Shown here in pieces: positions 52,853 through 62,215 of a DNA stretch of 64,000 bases. The position numbers were made by a program, and so were the translations under genes. Numbering within the stretch: position 1 is the stretch's first letter; each line of letters opens with the position of its first letter. Under the pieces are notes generated by a model. It did not search any database, was not told where the DNA came from, and saw only the letters and a program-made list of their open reading frames with translations. Source of the stretch: Vibrio parahaemolyticus (lineage in GTDB: Bacteria > Pseudomonadota > Gammaproteobacteria > Enterobacterales > Vibrionaceae); NCBI RefSeq assembly GCF_900460535.1, contig NZ_UHIL01000001.1:2666001-2730000 (forward strand), given 5' to 3'.

Positions 52853-53794
52853 CTAATTAGAAAATGCCTCAGCCAATGAAATTAACGCAGGTCCGATAGC
52901 CACAATGAAAAAGCATGGCCAAATAAATATCACCATTGGAAACATCATCTTGACTGGGATTTTTGCAGCAATTTCTTCCGCTGCTTGTTGACGCTTATCC
53001 CTGTAATCTTCTGTGTATTCACGTAAGGAGTTGACTAAGCTCCCCCCAATTCGAGATGCGTGGCTAAGCATACTCACCAGCCCCATCAACTCTTCTAAAC
53101 CGGTTCTTACTACCAGTTCTCGTAATGATTCAGGCATCGGTTTACCTGCTTGAATCTTGTTACATACCGTATCTACTTCATCCGCAAGTTCAGGGTGAGA
53201 AATGACTATCTCGTCGGCAACACGACGTAACGCGGCATTAAACCCAAGCCCTGATTCCGTACAGACCACCAGCAAATCAAGCATATCTGGCACACCAGCA
53301 CGAATCGCTTGTTGGCGCTTATTCACCATACGGCGCAGCATAAAATCTGGGATCAACAAACCAATAAATGCGGACAAGGCCATGTAAGTGTAGAGGTATT
53401 TCGACTCTGGCACCGTCAAGTAGACCAAAACGGCAATCATGATGCCCAAAATAGTGGTGATCGACTTAATGGCGTAGAACATCGATAACGAGTTACTTTG
53501 ATGGAAACCCGCATGCATCAGTTTGTTGCGTGTGGTTTGGCGTTCTTTTTCACTGGTTGGCGAGGTTAAAGGCGCAAGAGACTCCAACGTATCGGCCATT
53601 TTTTTGTTGTGCGTTGGAAGCGGTTTCTTATCACCTGACAACTCCGCCAGCTTGCGCTTGATAGGCGAATTGACCCCGACAATGATGGAGCCCAACGTCA
53701 TCACCACGAGCACCGTCGTGACCAAGATAAGTCCCATCAGTAAGGTTTCTTGATTAATGGCAAAACCGTTCAACCATCCTTGAATACTTTCCAT
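52853..53794 (-). CDS. tadC: Tad pilus inner-membrane platform protein TadC
   Basis: A 313-residue protein of the type II secretion GspF family. One N-terminal membrane segment is followed by a pair near residues 100-150 and the GspF domain (DLLVVCTESGLGFNAALRRV, and SLVNSLREYTEDYRDKRQQA), with a C-terminal membrane anchor. With TadB it forms the platform on which TadA acts. Two bases separate it from tadB. Confidence 0.92.
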   Translation of the reverse strand: MESIQGWLNGFAINQETLLMGLILVTTVLVVMTLGSIIVGVNSPIKRKLAELSGDKKPLPTHNKKMADTLESLAPLTSPTSEKERQTTRNKLMHAGFHQSNSLSMFYAIKSITTILGIMIAVLVYLTVPESKYLYTYMALSAFIGLLIPDFMLRRMVNKRQQAIRAGVPDMLDLLVVCTESGLGFNAALRRVADEIVISHPELADEVDTVCNKIQAGKPMPESLRELVVRTGLEELMGLVSMLSHASRIGGSLVNSLREYTEDYRDKRQQAAEEIAAKIPVKMMFPMVIFIWPCFFIVAIGPALISLAEAFSN

Positions 53795-53796
53795 GG

Positions 53797-54765
53797 CTAC
53801 ACCTCAATATTGACGATTTTGCGAATCCACAACGTTCCGATAAACAGAGCGACCATCCCACCAATGACCATTTTTATCCCCATTGGATGAGTGTGCAGCA
53901 GCTCGATGTATTCGGGCCGAACCAGAGAAATGATCACGTACAACGCGAAAGGTGCTAACACCAGCACCCAAGCTGACATGCGAGATTCCGCTGAAATGGT
54001 TTTGATTTTTCGAGCCAATTTGAAGCGAGCACGCAAGATATGAGATAGCTTTTCAATGTTTTCCACTAGGTTACCGCCCGTCTCTTTTTGCAATAGCACG
54101 GCACTGGAAAACGCAAGCATGGAAACCGTTGGTGTGCGCTCAGACATTTGCATGATGGCTAAACGCAAATCGTAACCATAATTGAGCAAGTTGAAGGTAT
54201 TCAAGAACTCAGGGCCAAGTGGCGCGCTGACTTCCCTGCCCACTTCGCCAAACGCTTGAGTAATGGGCTGACCGGCTTGCAATACACGTTTGATGATGTC
54301 TAAGGCCTCTGGTAATTGCTCCTCAAATTTCATCAAACGGTCGGCAATTTTCTTTTGCAGATAAAAGTACGCAGAGACCCAACAAGCGACCGCAACACCA
54401 GCACACAAGTACCAGACTTGCCCCCACAAATAGAGCAGTAAACCGACCGCCACCCCAGATAAAAAGGTGAAGAAGATAACGCGGCTAAACCCCATCGAAA
54501 TACCCGCGAGTTCGAGCTTTTTCTTAAAGCTTTCAAACAAGCTAAAACGTACTAACCATCGCTCTAGTGGCGAGAGATTCTTCAAAGAGTTTTCTCTTAG
54601 CAGCGAGATACTCTCTTGATCGATATGCTTGTGGCTTTCGTGAATTCTCTTAATGAGCTGTTTGTGTTTCACCTTTTTACCCGCCGAAGGCAGGATCAAA
54701 GCTTGGCTAATAAAGAACACCGACAAAAACAGCAAAAGAAGAAATAGGGGGAATTGACTTTCCAT
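53797..54765 (-). CDS. tadB: Tad pilus inner-membrane platform protein TadB
   Basis: A 322-residue GspF-family protein, paralogous to TadC: N-terminal membrane segment, cytoplasmic stretch, two central membrane segments (FLSGVAVGLLLYLWG region), a GspF domain (LPEALDIIKRVLQAGQPITQ, LLQKETGGNLVENIEKLSH) and a C-terminal membrane segment. It is 11 bases after tadA. Confidence 0.92.
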   Translation of the reverse strand: MESQFPLFLLLLFLSVFFISQALILPSAGKKVKHKQLIKRIHESHKHIDQESISLLRENSLKNLSPLERWLVRFSLFESFKKKLELAGISMGFSRVIFFTFLSGVAVGLLLYLWGQVWYLCAGVAVACWVSAYFYLQKKIADRLMKFEEQLPEALDIIKRVLQAGQPITQAFGEVGREVSAPLGPEFLNTFNLLNYGYDLRLAIMQMSERTPTVSMLAFSSAVLLQKETGGNLVENIEKLSHILRARFKLARKIKTISAESRMSAWVLVLAPFALYVIISLVRPEYIELLHTHPMGIKMVIGGMVALFIGTLWIRKIVNIEV

Positions 54766-54776
54766 AGCACACCCTC

Positions 54777-56228
54777 CTAACGGACTTTTTCGTTAAATAT
54801 TTCAAATGGAACGTCTAAGCCTCGTTTAATCAATTGATCATGGCAACTTGGTACGATGCCTGTTGCTATGTAATCCCCTAACACATTGCCATCTTGATCC
54901 ACCCCTCTTCTCTGGAAGGTAAAGATCTCGGACATGGTGATGACTTCCCCTTCCATGCCGTTTATTTCCTGCAAACTGACCATGCGGCGCTTACCGTCTT
55001 CCTGACGCTCCATTTGCACCACGATATTGATGGCTGACGCGATCTGCGCCCTTAAGTTTTTTGTCGAAACGTTCCAACCCGCCATAGAGAACATGTTTTC
55101 AATACGGCTGAGTGCATCCCTTGGTGTATTGGCGTGAATGGTCGCAAGTGAACCGTCGTGACCGGTGTTCATCGCAGACAACATATCGACCGCTTCCGAG
55201 CCACGCACCTCACCAATCACAATTCGGTCAGGACGCATACGCAGTGAGTTTTTCACCAGATCACGCTGGGATATTTCACCCTTTCCTTCAATGTTGGATG
55301 GGCGTGTTTCCAAACGAATAATGTGCGGTTGTTGCAACTGCAACTCGGCCGAGTCTTCGATAGTAACGATACGTTGGTCACTCGGAATGAAACCAGACAG
55401 GATGTTAAGCGTGGTTGTTTTACCTGAGCCTGTACCGCCCGAGATAAGAATGTTTAGTTCCCCGACAACGGCTGCATTCAAGAATTTGCCCATTTCTGGC
55501 GAAAGCGAACCAAGCCCTAATAAGTTGTCCATATTCAAACGTTCGACCGCAAAACGACGAATGGATACCGAGGGCCCATCAATGGCAAGTGGAGGGATGA
55601 TGGCATTGAAACGAGAGCCGTCTTTTAGACGCGCATCCACCATAGGCGACGCCTCATCAATACGTCGACCTACTTGGCTTACAATGCGGTCAATGATGTT
55701 GCGAAGGTGGCGCTCGTCCAAAAACGTATGCGGCGTTTTTTCTAGCTTACCAAAGCGCTCTACATAAATGTTTTTAGGGCCATTGACCAAAATATCTGAA
55801 ATGGTTGGATCTTCAAGCAGTGGCTCAAGCGGCCCAAGACCAAACACTTCGTCTTCGATTTGGTGGATAACGCGGTTGCGCGCTTCTGAACTTAAAGGAT
55901 GCGTTTGGTCTTCGGCGATCAACTGAATCACCGCTTCCCTTAACTCTTCTTTCGCGCGATCTTCTTGCAGATGTGATAACAAGCCAAGGTCTAAAGTATC
56001 CAGCAATTTCTTATGGTAGTAGTGCTTAATAGCCAGATCTTGCTCGAGCTGTTTTTTCTGCTCTTCAATCGCTTTCAGTTTCGCTTCAACCGGCGTTAAT
56101 GGTTTGTTTTCACTGACGTAATCTTCGTCTTCTGCTTTCGCAGCAAGATCGACCTTGACGACTTTCGATTCTTTTTCTTCATCTACGGAATTGAATGAAC
56201 TCCCGACGCCTTTCCGTTTGAAAAACAT
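54777..56228 (-). CDS. tadA: Tad pilus assembly ATPase TadA (CpaF)
   Basis: The secretion ATPase that powers Flp pilus extension (and in some systems retraction). The 483-residue product has an N-terminal extension rich in Glu and Lys, then the N1D-like domain (PTISDILVNGPKNIYVERFG), Walker A SGGTGSGKT at residues 263-271, TIEDSAELQL, the His box LATIHANTPRDALSR, and Walker B region RPDRIVIGEVRGSEA. Family length is about 420-480. It lies between tadZ and tadB. Confidence 0.95.
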   Translation of the reverse strand: MFFKRKGVGSSFNSVDEEKESKVVKVDLAAKAEDEDYVSENKPLTPVEAKLKAIEEQKKQLEQDLAIKHYYHKKLLDTLDLGLLSHLQEDRAKEELREAVIQLIAEDQTHPLSSEARNRVIHQIEDEVFGLGPLEPLLEDPTISDILVNGPKNIYVERFGKLEKTPHTFLDERHLRNIIDRIVSQVGRRIDEASPMVDARLKDGSRFNAIIPPLAIDGPSVSIRRFAVERLNMDNLLGLGSLSPEMGKFLNAAVVGELNILISGGTGSGKTTTLNILSGFIPSDQRIVTIEDSAELQLQQPHIIRLETRPSNIEGKGEISQRDLVKNSLRMRPDRIVIGEVRGSEAVDMLSAMNTGHDGSLATIHANTPRDALSRIENMFSMAGWNVSTKNLRAQIASAINIVVQMERQEDGKRRMVSLQEINGMEGEVITMSEIFTFQRRGVDQDGNVLGDYIATGIVPSCHDQLIKRGLDVPFEIFNEKVR

Positions 56229-56240
56229 AACTCCCCCTTA

Positions 56241-57449
56241 CTAAGAAAAGAATTTCTTAATCCAACTTTGGTGCTCTTGTGTTGGGCTTTCTAATAAGTG
56301 CGATATTTCCGCTAACGAAGCTTTTAAAGCACTATTTTTCTTAGATTGAACAATTGGGTTACCTAAATTGGCGCTCTCTATCGCAATAGCAAAATTATTT
56401 GGAACTAAATGTATCGCATGGCCACCAACTGCGTTTTCAATATCTTTTAAGGATATTGTTGATTTCTTTTCAAAACGATTAACTATGAGTTCAACCTGAT
56501 GATTACTTAAACCATAGTCTAATTCTAATGAACGTATATAACTGACCGCATGTTTTACTGAGGTCACATTCTGCTGCATGATCAAAAATATATGCGTAGC
56601 AGGGGAAACAATCTGTTGATAAACATGATCCACGCCATGAGACAAATCGACAATAATATGCGAATAAAACTGACGAAGAATAGGCAAAAGCTTACTCACT
56701 TGAGCCGCATGCTTATGATTATTTCTTGGATCATTTTGATTAAAACAAAGATAATTCAACCCTGAAGGATGTTGATAAACGAGACCTTCTAGTGACAATT
56801 CATCTAAATCGTTTACGGAATCAATCACATCGTTGATGTTATATTTCGGCTTACAGTTTAAATAATCCGCAGCATCACTGAACTGCATATCGAGATCAAT
56901 CAGCAATACTTTACTTTTGGCGTAACTTGAAAGTTCAATAGCCGTATTAGTTGCTAAGGTTGTCGCCCCAGAACCGCCTTTGGTATTGATAAATAAGGTC
57001 AAATCACCCATTTGCTTATTGGAAACTTTTTCCTCAGCCGTCGATTTCAACAATGGGTATAGCTCGCCGAGTTCAACTGAACGCGAGAAATAATCTGTCG
57101 CACCCAGTCGCAACGCCATTTTGAGTGAAGCGGTATCGCTTTCATCACCGAAAACAATTAATGCCGTATGGCTGTGCTGTAAACTACTGTCACTGGAATA
57201 AACATGAGCCACTTTTTGCGCCCAGTTTTCCCCGGTTTCAATATAAATTAGATCAGGTATTGATTTGCTCTTAACCAAATCAATATTAAATAAATCCAGC
57301 TCTATCCAATCGACATTGACATTGACGCAACCAGATAATTCATCTGCTATATGAAGTTTAAAATTGGACGTAGAATAGACTACCCAAACAATCAAGTTTG
57401 TTTTTAAACTTTTATATGTTTCGTCATTTATTTTTACTGGTTTCAACAT
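56241..57449 (-). CDS. tadZ: Tad pilus localisation protein TadZ (CpaE)
   Basis: A 402-residue protein with an atypical receiver domain (about 1-145, lacking a clear phosphoacceptor) and a ParA/MinD-like ATPase domain. The deviant Walker A is TKGGSGATT (residues 156-164), with Ala in place of the usual second Lys, as in other TadZ/CpaE proteins; VLLIDLDMQFSDAADYL is the switch region. It places the Tad apparatus in the cell, usually at a pole. The gene is more AT-rich than tadA and tadB. Confidence 0.9.
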   Translation of the reverse strand: MLKPVKINDETYKSLKTNLIVWVVYSTSNFKLHIADELSGCVNVNVDWIELDLFNIDLVKSKSIPDLIYIETGENWAQKVAHVYSSDSSLQHSHTALIVFGDESDTASLKMALRLGATDYFSRSVELGELYPLLKSTAEEKVSNKQMGDLTLFINTKGGSGATTLATNTAIELSSYAKSKVLLIDLDMQFSDAADYLNCKPKYNINDVIDSVNDLDELSLEGLVYQHPSGLNYLCFNQNDPRNNHKHAAQVSKLLPILRQFYSHIIVDLSHGVDHVYQQIVSPATHIFLIMQQNVTSVKHAVSYIRSLELDYGLSNHQVELIVNRFEKKSTISLKDIENAVGGHAIHLVPNNFAIAIESANLGNPIVQSKKNSALKASLAEISHLLESPTQEHQSWIKKFFS

Positions 57450-57461
57450 AAAGCTACTCCA

Positions 57462-57980
57462 TTAGCAATCCGTAATAACATTGGCACCTTCAGGCCTTAG
57501 TATTCCTAAACTCTCGGCAGGCAATATGGTTTCAAAAGCTGGAGTACTCCCTACTGCATTAATTAAAGCAGCTAAAACAAAAAACTGAAAAGTATAATTA
57601 ACCGCCCTTGCTCTAACGTATTTGATTTGTGCAAATTGCGCGTTTAACACGTCACTCGACGCAGGTGGTGTGGATAAAAATCCAGAAACATCGACGCTTG
57701 CACCTGCTTCATCAAGATAATCAATCTGCAAATTACTGGCGGTGAACCCTGATGGGTAAAGGTTAGACACCGACGGCAAGCTCGGAATGTCATCCCTATC
57801 GGCGATGTAACACACGGTCGCAAGCCTTGCAGCTCTTCTGGTGACCTCATTGACCATTTGCACGGAAAAAAAGTACACCGCAAACTCCATGATCAAAAAC
57901 AGTACCAATATCACCGCCAGCGCTATCAACGAGAACTCAATTTGAGTTACCCCTTTCTGTTTCGCTATTAATCGTTTCAT
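57462..57980 (-). CDS. tadF: Tad pseudopilin-like protein TadF
   Basis: A 172-residue protein with the TadE/TadF-type N-terminus: a short basic leader (KRLIAKQKG), then VTQIEFSLIALAVILVLFLIM with the Glu of prepilin-like proteins at the start of the hydrophobic helix. TadV probably cleaves at the Gly before it. It contains a Cys pair that could form a disulfide. Its ATG overlaps the tadE stop by four bases (ATGA). Confidence 0.82.
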   Translation of the reverse strand: MKRLIAKQKGVTQIEFSLIALAVILVLFLIMEFAVYFFSVQMVNEVTRRAARLATVCYIADRDDIPSLPSVSNLYPSGFTASNLQIDYLDEAGASVDVSGFLSTPPASSDVLNAQFAQIKYVRARAVNYTFQFFVLAALINAVGSTPAFETILPAESLGILRPEGANVITDC

Positions 57981-58441
57981 GGACCTGTCCTCATAGACGT
58001 GGTCGCTCCAATGCTAAATTGCAAAGAAGTGCTCGAAAAAGGTAAGGTCGAAAAGATTGGCACGTAATTGTAAGTTGCTGACAGTGTGACCACTTTATTT
58101 GTGTCGGTTGGTTGAGTAATCACGATGTCATCCACGCCAATATAGTCGATTACTGGAGTGGTCGATGCAGTTGGTGAGCCGTATACCACCACGTTTTTGA
58201 TTTTGGTTTCATCGGCAATACCTTCAAAATCCAACGTGCCGTACGTGTCCACCACCGCATAGCGAGCGCCATTTTGCAGCGCTTTATTGACCTCGGTGTA
58301 CTGAATAAAAGCACGACAGACATCGATAACCAGAACCGTAAGCATCAACAACACTGGCAATGCGAGAATAAATTCAATAATCGCAAGCCCTTCTTGGTGC
58401 CGACCTCTTCTCATTTGAGTTTTGAATTTCAAATACAACAT
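57977..58441 (-). CDS. tadE: Tad pseudopilin-like protein TadE
   Basis: A 154-residue TadE-family protein: leader RRGRHQEG, then LAIIEFILALPVLLMLTVLV with the conserved Glu, followed by CRAFIQYTEVNKALQNGARYAV, typical of the family. It is a minor pseudopilin needed for Flp fibres. Start is two bases after tadG; tadF overlaps its end. Confidence 0.87.
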   Translation of the reverse strand: MLYLKFKTQMRRGRHQEGLAIIEFILALPVLLMLTVLVIDVCRAFIQYTEVNKALQNGARYAVVDTYGTLDFEGIADETKIKNVVVYGSPTASTTPVIDYIGVDDIVITQPTDTNKVVTLSATYNYVPIFSTLPFSSTSLQFSIGATTSMRTGP

Positions 58442-58442
58442 A

Positions 58443-59738
58443 TTAAGAGGCTCCGCTGAATGGATCTTTGTATAGCTGGATCCGGTAGAAACCTTTGTCG
58501 GTTGGGTCTGTTCCTGTTGAACCGTTATTGATCAAGCAATCGTAAAGGAACTGCCCAAAGACAGATGCTTGACCAGAATTACTGACTTTTTGTAGCAAAA
58601 AGAAGCAACCAAATCCCAACACATCGAAGTCGGACTTACCTGTCGATTCTGTACAATTAACAATTGGGATACGTAAGATTCGGCGTCCGTTCGAACCACC
58701 ATCACCTGTGTAACTGTCGTAATCACAAGAACCGCCACTTTCACAAGAACTCAGCTCCTGACGATAGTTGGCGTAATACAAGTCACCCGCATATTCAGCG
58801 TCGGTTTCAGCCAAAATATCAGGCTCTCTTACATACTTGTCTGGTAGAACCGTACCGTCGTTTTTAATCGGGCCAGAGAAGTCGTTAAGTCTTACATTCA
58901 ACCCTTGCGCAACGGGGCCAGCGCTATTACCTGGTTTGGTTGTCACGGTATTCCCAACGGCTGCGCAACCGTTGTAAGCACCAGACAATGCATCACGAAC
59001 CAAAGCCGCACCGCTATTGCCAGTCGCTTGACCAAAATCGAGCAATTGAAAGTTACCCGGCCCCATATCGGTATTATTCTGATCGCCAACTTTTAACTCG
59101 TGCACAAGCGACGGATCCATATCCACATTCGGATCATAACCCGGTGGACGATACCCCCATGCGTCTTCAACCGTACCGTTTGGATCGCCACACATCGCAA
59201 TCGGCGTTAAGTTACATGTGTAAGCAATCGCCGCGCTTCGCCCCGCAACGGCACTGGCCGAAACGTTCTTAACAATCCCAAATACAGCACTCAGATACTG
59301 AGAAATCCCCATGTCAGTTACCGCGACGCGAACATAAATATCGTACTCGCCTGTCGGTGGCGTAAAGCTCGCCGCATTTACAAATGTCTGCATGTCGTGC
59401 GAGAACGTCACGGATGTGTTGCCGTCAGTAAACGATAGTTCAGTATTACCTGATTCCGATGCGATGCTGCTTAGCGTTGCGATAACCGCAGCTTCAGCTT
59501 GATCAACATCTTCCGTTTTATCTGCAACCACAGCCCCGGCGAGTGCCGCCGTATCAACCGCATTCTGTAGGCGTGTTTTGTTAAGTACTTGATGGTTTAA
59601 ATCAATACCGAACGCAGCAACGCCTAACAGAATCAGCAGAACCATACTGATGAGCACCAAGGTGATCCCTTTCTGGGTTCGCCTTGTTGCTGTCTGCATT
59701 TTCCTTCGCATAGCCCCTCCTATAAGTGAACGAATCAC
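58443..59738 (-). CDS. tadG: TadG-like Tad pilus protein
   Basis: A 431-residue protein with an N-terminal membrane helix preceded by a basic leader (RRTQKGITLVLISMVLL) and the TadE/TadG-type motif NHQVLNKTRLQNAVDTAALAGA. The remainder is a periplasmic region with several Cys residues (for example CESGGSCDYD, CLINNG). I do not see an obvious von Willebrand A metal site, which longer TadG proteins carry, so the protein may be a short TadG variant. It lies between tadE and the small lipoprotein gene. Confidence 0.75.
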   Translation of the reverse strand: MIRSLIGGAMRRKMQTATRRTQKGITLVLISMVLLILLGVAAFGIDLNHQVLNKTRLQNAVDTAALAGAVVADKTEDVDQAEAAVIATLSSIASESGNTELSFTDGNTSVTFSHDMQTFVNAASFTPPTGEYDIYVRVAVTDMGISQYLSAVFGIVKNVSASAVAGRSAAIAYTCNLTPIAMCGDPNGTVEDAWGYRPPGYDPNVDMDPSLVHELKVGDQNNTDMGPGNFQLLDFGQATGNSGAALVRDALSGAYNGCAAVGNTVTTKPGNSAGPVAQGLNVRLNDFSGPIKNDGTVLPDKYVREPDILAETDAEYAGDLYYANYRQELSSCESGGSCDYDSYTGDGGSNGRRILRIPIVNCTESTGKSDFDVLGFGCFFLLQKVSNSGQASVFGQFLYDCLINNGSTGTDPTDKGFYRIQLYKDPFSGAS

Positions 59739-59963
59739 TTATTTTTCTTTGGCTACCCCGTTATTGTTGTATACCTCTAAGCTGACCTGCGTACGCTCAC
59801 CGCTTCCTTCTGGTAGATAACCTAGGTTTTCATACCATGCTTCCGGATTTAGCGTTTGTTCTGCGCGCAATTGGCTTACCGAGATTCCAAGATCAGGGTC
59901 ATTCGCACAGCCAAACAAGCCGAATGATGTGAAACAAATGGTCATGATCATTATGCTTTTCAT
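59739..59963 (-). CDS. Small lipoprotein of the tad operon
   Basis: A 74-residue lipoprotein: signal peptide MKSIMIMTICFTSFG, lipobox LFGC, then a mature part of about 56 residues with LSQLRAEQTLNPEAWYENLG-like content and an acidic, basic end. I start at the ATG 59961-59963, which has GGAG six bases upstream; an ATG four codons earlier overlaps the rcpA stop region. The position after rcpA is where rcpB is found in other tad loci, but RcpB is longer, so this is at best a functional stand-in. Confidence 0.7.
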   Translation of the reverse strand: MKSIMIMTICFTSFGLFGCANDPDLGISVSQLRAEQTLNPEAWYENLGYLPEGSGERTQVSLEVYNNNGVAKEK

Positions 59964-59975
59964 CTTGCTCTCCAT

Positions 59976-61439
59976 TTATAGACTGTGCCCAAACTTGCCC
60001 TCAGAGCCACCTTCTGACGAACCGTACTGATTAAAATTATTGTTTGTATCTTCTTCTCTGATGTCATTGAGTTGATAGCGGTCGAAATCGAGTTTCGCGC
60101 CTTTACCCAACAGATAGAACTCCACATCGTTTGGAGCCACAAACCCATCCGTCGGCAGAGTCACTCTGCGTCTATCGATTGGCGTCGCTAATCGTGGTGT
60201 TACCAAAATCACCAGCTCGGTTTCACCAGATGTAAACTCTTCACTCTTAAACAAGCGTCCAAGTACTGGAAGGTCACTGGCTCCCGGAATACCATCCGCA
60301 ACGTTACGCGCGTTTTCACTCAACAAGCCTGCGATACCGATCGTTTGTCCGTCCGCTAATTCGATTGTGGTTCCCGCGCTACGCTTAGTGATTGGCGGAA
60401 TAAAGAACGTTGCGTTGACTTCGTTCGGATTAAACGTCAGCACACCAGAGTTAGAAATTTCACTCACGTTGACATTGAGTTTCAGGTTGATTCTCTTATC
60501 ACTGAGAATGAAAGGTACAAAGTCCAGTTGAACACCGTACTCTTTGTAGTCGATGGTAATGCCATCTTGATTCGGTACAGGAATTGGGAATTCACCACCC
60601 GCAACAAATTCCGCTTGAGTACCACTTAGTGCAGTAAGGCTTGGCTCTGCCAACACTTTAGCCACACCGTTTTGTTTCGCGACATCCAGAGCAAACGTAA
60701 ACAAAGTATTGCTATCAATGAACGATCCCAAGAAGCCGAAATCTTCCACCGTTGGCACATTTAAAATCGGGCCAATGTTGTCGATACCGCCACCAGCGGT
60801 TGTCGCACCCCAAGTGAAGTCACCGCTTTTTTGGAAGAAATGGAAGTTCGAGTCAAAACGTCTTACTAATGAACGCTGCACTTCCGCGACCGTCACTTCT
60901 AACGTCACTTGCTGCGCGCCACCAATAGAAAGCAAGTTAATGACTGAGCTTTCATCATCTTTCGCGTTGTCATCTTCTTCATCAGCGGCATCACCTAAAG
61001 CAAAGGTTTCGGCAATTTTGACGGCGATATCCATGTTTTGCTGACTGCTGACCAAACCTCTGAGAACAACTTTCTCTTGAGCGCTATGCACTTCGATGCT
61101 TTCGTCCGGCAAGAACTGGAACAACTTAGATTTAAGCGTATTTAAATCGTGAGTGACTTCGACATTAAACTGTTCGATCAATCGGCCACGACTATCCCAA
61201 ACCGACACATTGGTCGTTCCTAGTTTTTTACCAATCAAGAACAGTTCATTCGATCTTAGAACTACGATATCCAAGACTTCTGGATCCCCTAACGTCACCT
61301 TTTTGGCCTTACCTGAAATCACCAATTGTGTAGATTGATGATGCGCAACAGAAACAACTCTTCCAGACTGCGCGGTTGCCGCATGAACAGACAAGCTAAC
61401 AAAAAGTAACTGGCTAACGAGTAATATTATTGTTTTCAT
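59976..61439 (-). CDS. rcpA: Tad outer-membrane secretin RcpA (CpaC)
   Basis: The outer-membrane channel for the Flp pilus. The 487-residue product has a signal peptide (cleaved after SVHAATA), the pilus-secretin N-terminal domain (VISGKAKKVTLGDPEVLDIV), a BON-like domain (EKVVLRGLVSSQQNMDIAV), and the secretin domain (EVTVAEVQRSLVRRF, AEPSLTALSGTQAEFVAGGE, and TELVILVTPRLATPI). It precedes the lipoprotein gene without spacer. Confidence 0.93.
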   Translation of the reverse strand: MKTIILLVSQLLFVSLSVHAATAQSGRVVSVAHHQSTQLVISGKAKKVTLGDPEVLDIVVLRSNELFLIGKKLGTTNVSVWDSRGRLIEQFNVEVTHDLNTLKSKLFQFLPDESIEVHSAQEKVVLRGLVSSQQNMDIAVKIAETFALGDAADEEDDNAKDDESSVINLLSIGGAQQVTLEVTVAEVQRSLVRRFDSNFHFFQKSGDFTWGATTAGGGIDNIGPILNVPTVEDFGFLGSFIDSNTLFTFALDVAKQNGVAKVLAEPSLTALSGTQAEFVAGGEFPIPVPNQDGITIDYKEYGVQLDFVPFILSDKRINLKLNVNVSEISNSGVLTFNPNEVNATFFIPPITKRSAGTTIELADGQTIGIAGLLSENARNVADGIPGASDLPVLGRLFKSEEFTSGETELVILVTPRLATPIDRRRVTLPTDGFVAPNDVEFYLLGKGAKLDFDRYQLNDIREEDTNNNFNQYGSSEGGSEGKFGHSL

Positions 61440-61446
61440 AATTCAC

Positions 61447-62202
61447 CTAATTACTGACTCGGACACTGGATGCCTGAGATCCCTTAATGATGGTCACACT
61501 AGGTCGAGGGGTATATTTTTTTGCAACAACAGGTTTATCGACTTCATGAGGGTTACGCAAAGCCAGTTGGATCTCACCCTTGCTGTTAGCAGAAAGCAGT
61601 TTTTCCGCTTCTTTCGGGGTAACTTCCAAGGTGACTGCACGAACGATCACGGGTTTGTTGTCGTTAGTTTTTGCTGTTTGGTCGACTGCTAATACATTGA
61701 TATTTTTTAACACCGTGAGTGTGGTCGCTTGCTTGCCTTTGCCATAGCTCACCGTGCTCAACACATCCACTTTGTTACCCGGCAGTAGGAAACCCGCTAC
61801 GCCGATAACGTCATTTACACGAATGGTGACTGCTCGCTTGTTCTCAGGAATTAAGGCCGCAAGCGTTGCGCCCTCTCCAGGTTGAGCAAGACGATTAGGA
61901 TTGACTAACTCGCCCGCGTAAATGGTGTTTGCAACGATACGTCCCAAAGCTTGCTCAGGCACTTTGAGTGTTTCGTCGTCTATCCAGTCCACTTCCATTA
62001 ACTTGGTGGTTAAATGCTTTTCATCCAAAATGGTGCCTGGCTCCAGCTCCATCGTAGCGACTACAACAGGGTGACGTTCCACCTCTTCGAGCTCTACTGT
62101 TGGCTGGTTTCTGCCGTCCATCCATTGTTTGGCAATTAATACGGCAGCAAGGCCGAAAACAATGGAGAGCAGCAATAACATGATGACTTGAGTCCGACTC
62201 AT
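61447..62202 (-). CDS. rcpC: Tad pilus assembly protein RcpC (CpaB)
   Basis: A 251-residue protein with one N-terminal membrane helix, a SAF domain (VVVATMELEPGTILDEKHL) and a CpaB-type C-terminal domain (AVTIRVNDVIGVAGFLLPGN, then VTLEVTPKEAEKLLSA). It is periplasmic and associates with the secretin. It is followed by rcpA after seven bases. Confidence 0.92.
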   Translation of the reverse strand: MSRTQVIMLLLLSIVFGLAAVLIAKQWMDGRNQPTVELEEVERHPVVVATMELEPGTILDEKHLTTKLMEVDWIDDETLKVPEQALGRIVANTIYAGELVNPNRLAQPGEGATLAALIPENKRAVTIRVNDVIGVAGFLLPGNKVDVLSTVSYGKGKQATTLTVLKNINVLAVDQTAKTNDNKPVIVRAVTLEVTPKEAEKLLSANSKGEIQLALRNPHEVDKPVVAKKYTPRPSVTIIKGSQASSVRVSN

Positions 62203-62215
62203 AATTTAAATCTCC

